Part shown: one piece after another, positions 24,601 to 33,500 of the stretch | Numbering within the stretch: the stretch's first letter is position 1 | How the letters are laid out: every line of letters begins with the position of its first letter | From: Sipunculus nudus | Lineage: Eukaryota; Annelida; Sipuncula; Golfingiida; Sipunculidae | Length of the DNA stretch: 64,000 nucleotides | Reading direction: 5' to 3' | Assembly: GCA_026874595.1 (NCBI GenBank) | Contig: CM049306.1 | Coordinates: 38,876,019 to 38,940,018, forward strand | Translations under genes and position numbers: made by a program | The notes under the pieces: generated by a model | Seen by the model: the letters and a program-made list of their open reading frames with translations, nothing else | Database searches by the model: none | What the model was told of the DNA's origin: nothing

Positions 24601-26236
24601 GCCTGTTTTGTACACATTGTTTTATTAGGACAACATCACTGTTATCTGCCATGTCCATTTCATGTCATAGCCAGTGACATGTCACTAAATCATTGGTCAG
24701 ATTCTTAAATTATGTTTTAAATGTTCACAGGAAAATTACATATGCAGGTTATTAGTTGTATCCCCAGACAAAGTCAGGGGAAATACTATGTTTCATGATG
24801 GTCCCGCCATCACCTTGCTGCATATAAATCTTGTTGGCCCGATAACTCTAAAAATATTTCACAGATCTTTACCAAACTTGGTATATGTATAGATATGGGT
24901 GAGAGGACAAAGCCTTTTCAAAATGAGGTCATGACCTTTACTTGGAGAGTGTCCTTGACCTTGAATAGGTCCAATTGTTGGGAAAATCACACAAATTCTT
25001 AAATATCTCGAGAAATTTTGCATGGATTGATCCCAAAATCAAGTTGAAGGAAGATCATGGATAGGGTTGTCATGTTCCAGAAACTGGTGGCGCCACCTAT
25101 TATTCTTTACTTGTTTTCGTGCCGTTTAATACCCCCAAAATTGCCACTTGACAGTACTGTGAGCATTATAAGTCAAAAACAATGGACAGATTTCTTTTAT
25201 ATTATGCATATACATAGATATGGGTAATGGGATGATGTTTATTTAAATTGGGGTCATGACCTTTCCTATGAGAGTGGCCTTGACCGTGAATAATCCCATA
25301 TTTGGTGAATTTCACACAAAATCTTTAATATCTCAGTAAGGGATACATGGAATGATCCAAAAATCAAATTGACCGAAGATCTTGGATAGCTTTGTCTTTT
25401 GCAGAAGACAGGTGGCTCCACCTTGTGTCGTTTTCTTGTTAAAATGATGTTAACGCAATAATTTTGTAAGAATTTGAGATACAGTCACCAAACCCATAGG
25501 TTTGATGCATCTTATCATCAGCTAGATCAAGTTCGAACATGGATGACCCTGATGCATTTTTCAAGGTCACAGAGGCGATAATGCTGAAATGATGTTAACT
25601 TTAATATCTCACTGAGGGATGCATGGATTGGTCCAAAAATCCAATTGACATAAGATCTTTGATAGCATTGTTTTCTGCAAAGAAGACAGGTGGCACAACC
25701 TTATGTTGTTTTCTTGCTAAAATGATGTTTAAACAGAATAACTTTGTAAAAATTTGAGGTACAGTCACCAAACCCACATGTTTGATGCATCTTATCAACA
25801 GCTAGGTCAAATTTGAACATTGATGACCTTGATACATTTTTTCAAGGTCACAGCAGCAATAATGTTCAAATGAAATTACGGAAATAACTCAAAAAAATTG
25901 TTGGTACATTCCCCAAACCTACAGGTTAGATGCATCTTATCAAGGGCTGGGGGGAGGGGGGGGGGCTTAATTATCTGGGGATACTATGGCACCTGCTGTT
26001 TCACGAAATATCTAGTTCTACACAAGTAGTTCCATATTATCATATTTATTCCCTACGGCAAAGTTTCTTGCATTTTTGCCATGTACAGAAAAAAATTACA
26101 AAAAACAGGTGAACAGGGGTAGACGAAAATATTTGAGTTAGCCAAGCACAGTATACAGATCCTTGATTACCACACCTCACATCATATCTTTAACCTGAAC
26201 CTTTATCTCTTCCAGAATGACAAAGGGAAAAGCTGA
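10706..26236 (+). CDS. NSMCE4: Nse4, kleisin of the SMC5/6 complex (11 exons)
   Basis: Exons: 10706-10889, 16066-16146, 16438-16568, 17005-17135, 18398-18509, 19060-19156, 19523-19614, 20780-20828, 21896-21987, 24312-24455, 26216-26236. Joined in phase they give 377 residues, close to the 385 of human NSMCE4A. Nse4 is the nuclear kleisin that bridges the SMC6 neck and SMC5 head and binds Nse1/Nse3, acting in homologous-recombination repair, replication-fork rescue and restriction of extrachromosomal DNA. Recognisable blocks are the N-terminal RRHLRQQYRELLLE (SMC6-binding helices), NTREAALDSQL, and the C-terminal winged-helix segment with PIDYFEFITNPTSFGQTVEN, GYVRIFLDDDKLPVI and WQRIIEAFEID. 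All introns are GT-AG. The K/G-rich tail after the winged helix is unusual. Confidence 0.95.
11870..12066 (-). mobile_element. tRNA-derived SINE in Nse4 intron 1
   Basis: On the minus strand a tRNA-like head spans about 12066-11990. It contains an A-box-like AGCTCACTTAGTAGCG and an exact B box GGTTCGATTCC (complement of 12001-12011), the internal RNA polymerase III promoter. The unrelated body runs to about 11870. The cloverleaf is too degraded to be a working tRNA gene. The body boundary is approximate. Confidence 0.7.
12785..13040 (+). repeat. dispersed repeat, copy 2 (gggcgtcaa family)
   Basis: Begins 'caggggcgtcaattta', includes a C13 tract near 12857, and shares ordered motifs with 2555-2900. 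Lies in Nse4 intron 1. Confidence 0.5.
13855..15164 (+). mobile_element. Helitron-like element with 278-bp tandem repeats, copy 1
   Basis: The motif AAAATCACTCATAT recurs at about 14077, 14355, 14633 and 14913, a period of about 278 bp. Each 278-bp unit consists of two diverged halves of about 139 bp, both ending near GGTGG..CCACCT. The 3' end carries a hairpin (GTAGTC 15135-15140 with GACTAC 15148-15153), then CAAG at 15161-15164 followed by T. A 3' hairpin about 10 nt before CTRR and a flanking T is the Helitron signature; copy 2 keeps CTAG. No Rep/helicase is encoded. The 5' boundary is approximate. Lies in Nse4 intron 1. Confidence 0.7.
15631..15682. repeat. (TG)n microsatellite
   Basis: 26 perfect TG units in Nse4 intron 1. 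Confidence 0.97.
16066..16146 (+). CDS. NSMCE4: Nse4 exon 2
   Basis: Follows TTGCAG, ends before GTAAGT, phase 1 to phase 1. Encodes NEQQLVNPESDELSVIVQRA and DNLYQS, matching the 'L..A..LF..V' region of other Nse4 proteins. Confidence 0.92.
16438..16568 (+). CDS. NSMCE4: Nse4 exon 3
   Basis: Acceptor TTTCAG, donor GTGAGC. Encodes VKNTREAALDSQLVAKVSSL and RQKAQALQTDLRHFQPLEF, the most conserved N-terminal block (TREAALD) of the family. Confidence 0.95.
17005..17135 (+). CDS. NSMCE4: Nse4 exon 4
   Basis: Acceptor TTGCAG, donor GTGAGA, ends in phase 2. Encodes the ITKEAWRSLGEAVQPFFCRA segment, corresponding to the W.....A..F region of human NSMCE4A that belongs to the Nse3-binding part. Confidence 0.92.
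17540..18150 (+). repeat. degenerate copies of the 139-bp monomer family, Nse4 intron 4
   Basis: Contains two 'gaccttgaccttgaa' stretches and ends near 'ctggtggcacca', the same architecture as the arrays at 24820-25870. Strongly diverged. Confidence 0.5.
18398..18509 (+). CDS. NSMCE4: Nse4 exon 5
   Basis: Acceptor TTCCAG, donor GTAAAA (weaker than the others). Encodes MYGTIDKEVKVRNKTRE and then a low-complexity Ser/Lys/Asp linker (SSQAKDKESSSTNDKQ). The first part matches 'F.FGS.....P'; the linker is poorly conserved. Confidence 0.9.
19060..19156 (+). CDS. NSMCE4: Nse4 exon 6
   Basis: Acceptor TATAG, donor GTAGGT, phase 0 to 1. Encodes TTTEEVEHILEKLRQLYVRT, the helix that precedes the winged-helix domain (human 'T..NVERILGLLQTYF'). 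Confidence 0.93.
19523..19614 (+). CDS. NSMCE4: Nse4 exon 7
   Basis: Acceptor GACAG, donor GTAAGT. Encodes the family signature PIDYFEFITNPTSFGQTVEN followed by MFYTSFLAK, part of the SMC5-binding winged helix. Confidence 0.96.
20780..20828 (+). CDS. NSMCE4: Nse4 exon 8
   Basis: 49-nt exon, acceptor TTACAG, donor GTAAGT. Encodes DGYVRIFLDDDKLPVI, matching 'DG.ARI.LDEDRLPIL' of vertebrate Nse4. Confidence 0.95.
21896..21987 (+). CDS. NSMCE4: Nse4 exon 9
   Basis: Acceptor CTGCAG, donor GTCTGT. Encodes EPTEYTDEEREEVRRQPRKQ and VITSITRTHWQ; the last part aligns with human 'QGVISLTLQEW'. Confidence 0.93.
22578..24013 (+). mobile_element. Helitron-like element with 278-bp tandem repeats, copy 2
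   Basis: Same order of sequences as copy 1, from 'agttttgcg.atact' at the left to the 3' hairpin. Repeat motif positions are about 22932, 23208, 23483 and 23761 (period about 276). Two adjacent units around 23290-23700 are almost identical, suggesting recent expansion. The 3' end has GTAGTT (23984-23989) pairing with GACTAC (23997-24002), then CTAG at 24010-24013 followed by T, a canonical Helitron terminus. Lies in Nse4 intron 9. Confidence 0.75.
24312..24455 (+). CDS. NSMCE4: Nse4 exon 10
   Basis: Acceptor TTCCAG, donor GTAAAC, 48 complete codons. Encodes RIIEAFEIDTPLIETRAPKA, ending the winged helix, then a tail rich in Lys and Gly (GKGKTTKKGKGKGNSTTEEQ) not typical of vertebrate Nse4. 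Confidence 0.92.
24820..25870 (+). repeat. diverged tandem repeat region, Nse4 intron 10
   Basis: Units with 'gaccttgaatagg', 'tatctc.....tgcatggattgatcc' and 'ctggtggcgccacct' (25083-25098 region) alternate with a second motif 'cagtcaccaaaccca...catcttatca' (near 25483, 25763 and 25900). Related in layout to the Helitron-like arrays; no clear termini. Confidence 0.6.
26216..26236 (+). CDS. NSMCE4: Nse4 exon 11, coding end
   Basis: Only six codons (NDKGKS) and TGA after acceptor CTTCCAG. Supported by splice sites and phase but too short to confirm by homology; without it, exon 10 would read into the intron. Confidence 0.75.
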   Translation, partial: NDKGKS

Positions 26237-27470
26237 AACTGTAAGCATCCAAACTTCCTGACAGCTGATGTAATCTTTGAAATCCACCATTCATCACCTC
26301 AGGCAGGACACACATGCTCTCACACCAAGAGAGCAGTTAGTGAATGTTAATCAGACAGATTTTTTATTGTCTGTATTGTTAAGCCAATGGGCTACAGATA
26401 GATGATTCAATTGTCTGATTAAAGAACTAAATCAGGAGTGACATGTACTACCATCCACAAGGATCCTTGACCATCCAAGATAGAATGTTTTGGAATGTCG
26501 ACAGTAATGTTATTATGACTGGGTGTGGGGACCAAACATATATTTGAACTTGAGGTTAAGGTTAGCCTCACAGAAGTTTTACAAGTCTTTTGGAAGCTTG
26601 GTTGTGCCGCTGTGACCATGGCATATGTTACTTTAAATATAAAAAAAATGACTTCAACCTGCAGATATCTAGCATAGAATCATCACTGAAATCTCCTTAC
26701 TAATTCTCATGAAACTCTTTCCCATGCATGTCATGACTTCATCAGACTGACTAACTTGTCACCAATAGCAAATCACTAATGGCGTAATAAGTACACAGAA
26801 GAACCATTATAATGTTCATTGGGTTTCCTCACTCATAATATATGAATTATGGAAAATCTTTGACACTGAATGTATCCTCAATCTGGAAAAGCTTCTTGGA
26901 ACTCCTGGAAAATCATTGTTCACAACTTACTATTATTTGTGCATGTACTATAGTCTTTGCATAAACCAGCCCAGGAGTTCCTATTTTTTGACGGCCAGTG
27001 GCATTGGGCAGCATTTACCTTTAACATGAGTTGTTTTTTAATATATCACATCCTCTTCTGATTCCTGTGGGGAATTTCCCTGCAATATTCAGTGGACCAC
27101 CTTACAATGGCGATGACTGCTACAGTTACAACCACTTTTCCTGATTCTAAAAAAATAATCCAGGTAACTTAGAATTTCACAAATACAACAACCCTTCATC
27201 AGGTGTGTGTGGCATCCTATTGAGAGAGTGCAATTTGAACATTGTAGTTTATTTACATTTAGCTATCAATTGTTCCTTGGCTAAGATAGTTGAAATTAAA
27301 GTAGGTAAATTAATCAGTTATCAGATGTAGTTCTAGTTTTGTTTTAAACATTAAAAGCTGTTTGGATACTTAATGCAAATGCCATCTTGATTGGATGTCA
27401 TTCTACTGATATTTTGTGAATTCTATGTAATGTACATTATATTTTAATAATAAACAGTTTTCAAAAACAG
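26237..27470 (+). other. NSMCE4: Nse4 3' UTR (probable)
   Basis: Non-coding sequence after the stop, ending at a canonical AATAAA at 27449-27454 followed by an A-rich stretch. It assumes no further exons. Confidence 0.55.
27449..27454 (+). terminator. poly(A) signal of Nse4
   Basis: AATAAA, about 1.2 kb past the stop codon; cleavage would be expected about 15-25 bases downstream. Confidence 0.55.
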
Positions 27471-29195
27471 TAGCAGACTGTTTTGTTTCATTTAAGTTGT
27501 ATCATTTGTAAATGAATCGAGCATATTAAAGAAGATAAATCAAGTAGGGTAAAGATGTACTAACATAAAAAGCTGTCACAAATGCTTAAGATCTAAGAAA
27601 TCATCCCTTCACCCAACCTCTTAGGGCCTGAGATGCACAACTGGCCAAATAATGCATGGTTGTTGTATGTCTGAGGCAAGTAATCTGTTGTTTACACACA
27701 TAGCAGCATCTCGGGATCAGCTACGTCATGGATCATACAAACACACTTGAAAACAAAGGAATAGCAGTTGGAAACGACAATGTATCAAACTGAAGCCTCT
27801 TATCCTGTTGCCACACCAGTTTATGAAAATAGCCAAGAGGGTTAACTGTCATGACTAATATTTCAAATACAAGATTAAACAGAGGATATGAACTAAATAA
27901 GATGGAAAAACATGCATGTGAGGAGTACAACTGATTTTTATGTAACTAGAGAATGTTTCTTTAAATCATATACATCACAGAATATCTGAAGTCGCATGGA
28001 TGTATATCTGCACTAATGTCTCCAGTTCAAATTGTAAACTAGAGATCCATGTAGTACAGTGACCTTTTCAAGTTTCATAACCAAGGTGATATATATCGGT
28101 TTGGCGACCATAAACTGTAAAACCTGACCCATATTTGAAGTAAACTAAGACATGTCCTCTGCTACCTTCGTTTAATTCTTTTTCAGATGTCATGGCAACA
28201 AGTAAAAAAAGTAAAATGGCGATAAAATTCATAAAAGATAGAATTGCAGGTGGTGAAACAACAGTGTTAGCATTCTTTTGGAAAGATTGGTATTTTTTTC
28301 CCTTCTCAAGGTAGGGAAATATCTGGGAAGCCAGGCAAGTGTCTGGGAATTAAAGGAAGTTAGGGAGGAAACTTTTCACATTTTCCACTATTTTATAAAG
28401 ATAGGTAACAGAGATTTACACAATGTTTTACATTGTTATAAGGACTAAAAACTAAAAAACTGGTGGCTTCATCTGTAATTTTAGCGAATCTGTGAGCTTA
28501 TGTTATACTGCGGCTTCTTATGTCTATGGCAGGAGCTAGCATCACCAGATTTTATGCAAAAAATCAGTCTAAAAATCTCTCAAATTGAGTTTTTTTTGCC
28601 GTCTGCATTGACTTGAATTTTATATGGAAAAGCTCAAAAAAAAAACTTTTAAATCTTTTCAGAAACTGTCCAGCAAATTTTTCTTTATTTCACAGAAATT
28701 ATCCCAGAAACAATCTCAAGCCTATATCAAACTGAGGGCCGCGATAGTCCTCTTCTGCAAAATCTCTGGTTTCAAATTCTGTAAATTTGTACCAAAATTA
28801 TTCTTAGGTGGCCTTTGTTTAATTAAGTGTACTTAAATGATTTTTGGCAGAATTATTTAACCTTTAACAATCAAAGGACTGTGAGATACTTTGGTAAACA
28901 AAGCTAGTAGACTTATTGTAAAAGACAGCTCTGTGCAGAAAAGGGGGACATACTCATACAGGTCTGAAATAGCATCAGAATACTGTATTATCGTAAAATA
29001 TACCTTGAAAACCCGTATATATCAGGTTTATAGCGATTCAAGCGCCTGTGGGTCATTACACGAGTTCACTCCGTGCAGTTGCTGCACCTGGTACTTTAGT
29101 TTCTGTTCACTTGGGGGGGGGGGGGGCAACTGCCTTCTTCAAATTATCCTGGTCATCCAAGTGCACCCGACTCAACAGAAGTTTGATGTATCAGC
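27471..29195. other. intergenic, nothing supported
   Basis: AT-rich sequence after the Nse4 poly(A) signal. Several short open frames have low-complexity translations and no recognised domain. Confidence 0.4.
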
Positions 29196-29199
29196 GTGA

Positions 29200-29394
29200 A
29201 ATTTTGGCCTGTAAAAGTATCTTTGATGGCTTTCTTGCAAACAAACCTGGTGGTGCCATCTACATTGATTTTTGCAAAGTGTATTTCCCTGATTATTTCT
29301 CAAGATGGATAAGATGTATGTTTACATCTGGGATAGCTTCGTCTACACCAGACAGCTGGTGCCACCTACATTCATGGTATCCACCAAAACAGAG
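29200..29394 (+). repeat. stray monomers of the 139-bp family
   Basis: 'ggtggtgccatctacattg' and 'ctggtgccacctacattc' with the typical 'ggatagctt' spacing, directly upstream of the third Helitron-like element. Confidence 0.5.
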
Positions 29395-31286
29395 TTGGTA
29401 TTATACCACTGTATTTGTTTCCAGAGAACTCCTCTGAGTCCCTTGGACCGATCTTTCCGAAACCCAGCATACTTATTCAATCGCATGTTATCTGGTGTGA
29501 AACAAAGACTGGTGGTGCCACCTGTAATCTTTTTTGTGCAGTATGAATCTGGGTGTCTTACTGATAACAGCCCATATCTCAGGAGTGGTTTAATGTATGG
29601 GCTGAAATTGTGCATGTCATTGGATCTTGGACCTCTCCATCTGGTACTCGAGACTGATGGCGCCACCTACAATCATTTTCACGTTGCGTCCATCCATGCG
29701 TTTTCCAGCTGTTTGTCTTAGTGATTGGTTCAATATAACAGGCTGAACTTTTGCTTATCTATACATCTAAGACGTCCATAGATCTTGGATACCTCCACCT
29801 CATAATCAAGACTGGCGGCGCCATCTGTTATCGTATTTGCGTGGCATCCATCCATGCATTCGCTTTTGGTGAAAATTAAGATTGGTTCAAAGTATTGGAC
29901 TGAATTTTGGCATTTCAATCCATCCTGGAGTTTTCTCGTAGACCAGACAGTTGGCATCGCCTAGTGTCCCGTTTTCGTAGAATACATTGATTTCTATTTC
30001 TCAGAAGTGTCTATAGATCTTAAATACCTCCATCTCATATGCAAAACGCCATCTGTAATACATTTTGTGTGGCGTCCATCTGTTCGTTTGCTTTGATTGA
30101 AAATTGCTAATATACCAGGAGTAGGGCTAAAACGGGTAAAAAATTGGATTCAAGAACCTGATAGGCATTACCCGACTCAGACTCCAGTAATCGTTACCAT
30201 GACAACCCTTTAAAGATAAAACGGATATCTGTTTACCGATGTAAAATATGCATAAAAAAATCTTTCCCAGCGAAGGAATATATATATGTCATAACAAGAC
30301 CTCGGTTAATTTGACTATCATATGTTAAGAGCCCTATGCCAGGATACGATAATGAATAAATAGGCCTAGAGACTGTACGTAAATTTGCAGTAATATTTAT
30401 GCATGTACATACACGAGTACTCTTGAGTCCAAACATTGGAATCGAGTACTCGATAAGTATTACCGGGACTCAAGTACTTCTTTCAGCCCTACTCAGGAGT
30501 GATTTTAATAGTCTAGTCCATTTCCATGGCATGTGTTTCCATCTTGGACAGGTTTCATGTAGACCACACAGATGACATCACTTTCCTTCCCGTTTTCGTA
30601 GAATACATTGATGCCCTTTTGCCAGGAGCGGTTTGCTGTATTGGCATAAAATTGTGCATGTCGCGGCATCTATCCATCCATTTGCTTTAAGTGAAAATCG
30701 CTAATAGCTCAGGACTGGACGTTTCAGTCTAAAATTGTGCATGTTGATACGTCTTGGATAGCTTTTTTGTAGATCAGACAGGTGGCGCCACCTGCAATCA
30801 CGTATTTGTAGAATATGATCATGCATTATCCCAGGACTGGTTTACTGTATAAGCCGTAACTTTTATGTGTCCTCAGATTTTGGATACCTCCATCTTGTAC
30901 ACAAGCCTGGTGGCTCCACCTACAATCTTTTTCACCTAACGTAGATCTATCATACACTAGACAGGTGGTACCACCTACCTTTCACTTTCGTAGAATTTAT
31001 TGCCCTTTTTCTCAGGATAAGTTTGATGTATTTACCTGAAAATTTGCATGTCCATAGATCTTGGAATGGTTTGTCTTTTATTCAAAACTGCTTGGGCCAC
31101 CTACAATCAATTTCTGCTTGAATTCATCTATAGATCTGTATTTGTTGAAATTGCACATATATGAGGGGTTTAATCTCAGATGCCACAAATTTTGAGTCAT
31201 GTCAAGAATATTCATTGCCTCACTTTACCGATGCCTCTATGATTATGCGGATACATGTAGGTTTTTGTCGACTGCCCGGTTTCTAG
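29395..31286 (+). mobile_element. Helitron-like element with tandem repeats, copy 3 (diverged)
   Basis: Starts with 'gtttccagagaactcctctga', matching the left region of copy 2 (ctggagaactcctctga), then contains many diverged monomers of about 139 bp. Ends with a degraded hairpin and CTAG at 31283-31286 followed by T. It is interrupted by a hAT-like insertion at 30122-30491. Intergenic. Confidence 0.6.
30114..30499. mobile_element. hAT-like non-autonomous element nested in Helitron copy 3
   Basis: Element 30122-30491 (370 bp) has ends TAGGGCTAAAA and, inverted, TAGGGCTGAAA. It is flanked by the 8-mers accaggag (30114-30121) and ctcaggag (30492-30499), which agree at six of eight positions and match the repeat consensus 'ctcaggagtg'. 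An 8-bp duplication with TAGGGCT ends fits the hAT superfamily. No transposase. Confidence 0.75.
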
Positions 31287-31500
31287 TTTTTGCACCGTGT
31301 ATGTCCCTGCTTATTTCCTGGGAGTGAATTGACATATCAGCCTGACACTGTGCATTTCCATACATCTCGGATAGTTTCATTGTATAAAAGACTTGTGATA
31401 CCACCTGCAATTGTTTTTGGGTTTCATGCATCTATGCACATAGCTCAAGAGTGGTTTGAAGTATCTGCCTGAAATTTGCATGTCCATGCATCTTCGATGA
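31287..31500 (+). repeat. stray monomers of the 139-bp family
   Basis: After the copy 3 terminus the monomer pattern continues ('gggagtgaattgacatatcagcc', 'ggatagtttcat', 'taccacctgcaat'), implying that copy 3 sits inside or beside an older array. Confidence 0.5.
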
Positions 31501-32030
31501 CTTTTTCATACCCAAGACTTGGGTACATATTGTATATTCAAAATGAACTGTTTTATTCATGCGAGTATACATCAAGATTCACTGATACTTTTGATACTGT
31601 TTCCCATTTGAAGCAGAAGATTCAATATGTTCTAAGTACAATGGTACAGCCGCCTATGGAGTACACTGACCTCCTCCTGATATCCCTTTCCTTTTAGGTG
31701 TTTCTGATCTGAATAATAGGAATAAAACGTTCCTATTTTAATCACAGTTACCTGGGTTCATTCAGACAATAAACTCTGAAAAAATAACATTGCCATAAGC
31801 GAGAGAAACATTTAGATATTCTGAAAGTTTAAGACATCATCAAATGTCATAGCTTTTGCATGATTGTTGATCATTAAAAAATCAAGAATTACTAAAAATT
31901 GCAATTTCAAAATTCTTGACTTTTTAATACCATTTGATTCAAGTCCAAATCAGGTATCATAAGTTTTCCAGCAACAATATTCCATACCAGCATGAACGGA
32001 TTAAGAGGGGTCACCGAAGGTACACACCCC

Positions 32031-33038
32031 TATTTTTAGCTCAGCTGGCTATAAGTCAGCTGAGCAATTGTTATGGTCCGTCCGTCCATTAGACTGGCAC
32101 GTTGTGAAACCGCTAAATCTATGAATCCGAAATTTGGCATACTATTACATGTCCCCAAGATCTCCTACCAGACTGAAAACTTGGCCCCTTCCGTTAAAAA
32201 TCTATTATCACACTTCAGAACAGCCTAATATCAAAACCACTCATCTGTTTTTCTTCATATTAACCATAACTATTCCCCTATATAGTTTTTATGTGCATGC
32301 CAGAAATTAGGTCATTATTACATAATTTTTATAAAAGTAATGGGCCAAACATAAAGCACTTTGTTAAGAAAACAGGAAAGATATTTGCTTACTTATCATG
32401 AGAAATTTTGAAGCTAGGGACGTTTTTCAGGGATATAACTTTATTTATTCAATTATCAATTGTATACTCAAAATTAGATCAGAATTTTGTTAATATTTTA
32501 AGGTATTTAGCATAAATATAAAATAAGTACCTAAATTTTTTCCCAACTTTGACCATGGCACGTTTTTTTTTCCTGAATGTACATTTGATTTTATTTTCAT
32601 TGCAGATTTACTCTATTAAAATCTGGAACTTGAAAATAAAAGCTAAAAAATTAGGCTAGTAATTGAAGTTTATTTCAAAGGCTCTATTGTATTCACTTGC
32701 ATAATGTCCAGCTGCAGGCAGGCCACTTCACGTCACTGGAGGTCAGCTATGCCGGGGTACCTGATTTGTAACATGTCACTAGGGGAGATCCCCTGAAGTG
32801 AAAGGTGAACAGTTATATTCTCATATCAAACCATCTAAAAAATGTATTTAAAAATGAGGATCTAATGCTAACATTTATTCATTATTTTTCTGTCTCAGCA
32901 GAATGGGAGATTAAGTGCTCAATTTGTTTGTCCACCAGTCTGTCTATCCATATTAAATATTCAGTAATTTGGACCTTTTTCTAACCTGTAAGCACTGTTG
33001 AGTTTAGTGATGATCGTATATGTATATACAGAGACCAT

Positions 33039-33069
<31 letters not shown>

Positions 33070-33130
33070 GCACAAACGCCACCAAGTCCCTGCACCTGTG
33101 GACTGGGGACATTAGTTTTATTGCAACTGT

Positions 33131-33182
<52 letters not shown>

Positions 33183-33500
33183 ATTATATATTATAAAAAT
33201 AGATCTAATTGAACAAATGTGTAAACTGCAAAACTGTCAACAGTTTATCAAACAGCAAACTACAGATCATGGTAGTAATACAGATCGTATGTTCACAAAC
33301 TGCTCACATGCTACATTTTAAACGATAGGAAACACATTGTTAGGACCTAAAATATTATTTGCAACAATTTCTTACTCATCAATACAAACCAACCATATCA
33401 ACCAACCATGGCCTATATATTATTTCTTCCTCTCACTCTCAGACTTTATCTCCATTTTATATCATTTTAGCTGAGCACAGTGACCCATAGGTCCCTTGTT
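32031..33500 (+). repeat. 'tttttagctcag' mollusc-type dispersed repeat, approximate extent
   Basis: A 9-bp inverted repeat, GCTCAGCTG (32039-32047) with CAGCTGAGC (32057-32065), is followed by 'ggtccgtccgtcc'. A second 'ttttagctgagcacagtg' block lies at about 33466-33485. Sequences of this kind are abundant in bivalve and gastropod genomes (general knowledge). Whether the two blocks bound a single element is unclear. Confidence 0.4.
33137..33180. repeat. (TA)n microsatellite
   Basis: 22 alternating TA units; preceded at 33039-33068 by C15 and (CA)n tracts. Confidence 0.95.

Noticed and set aside
28190-28320. Short frame MATSKKSKMAIKFIK after a TTTTCAG
   Set aside because: No homology, ends quickly, and lies beyond the Nse4 poly(A) signal.
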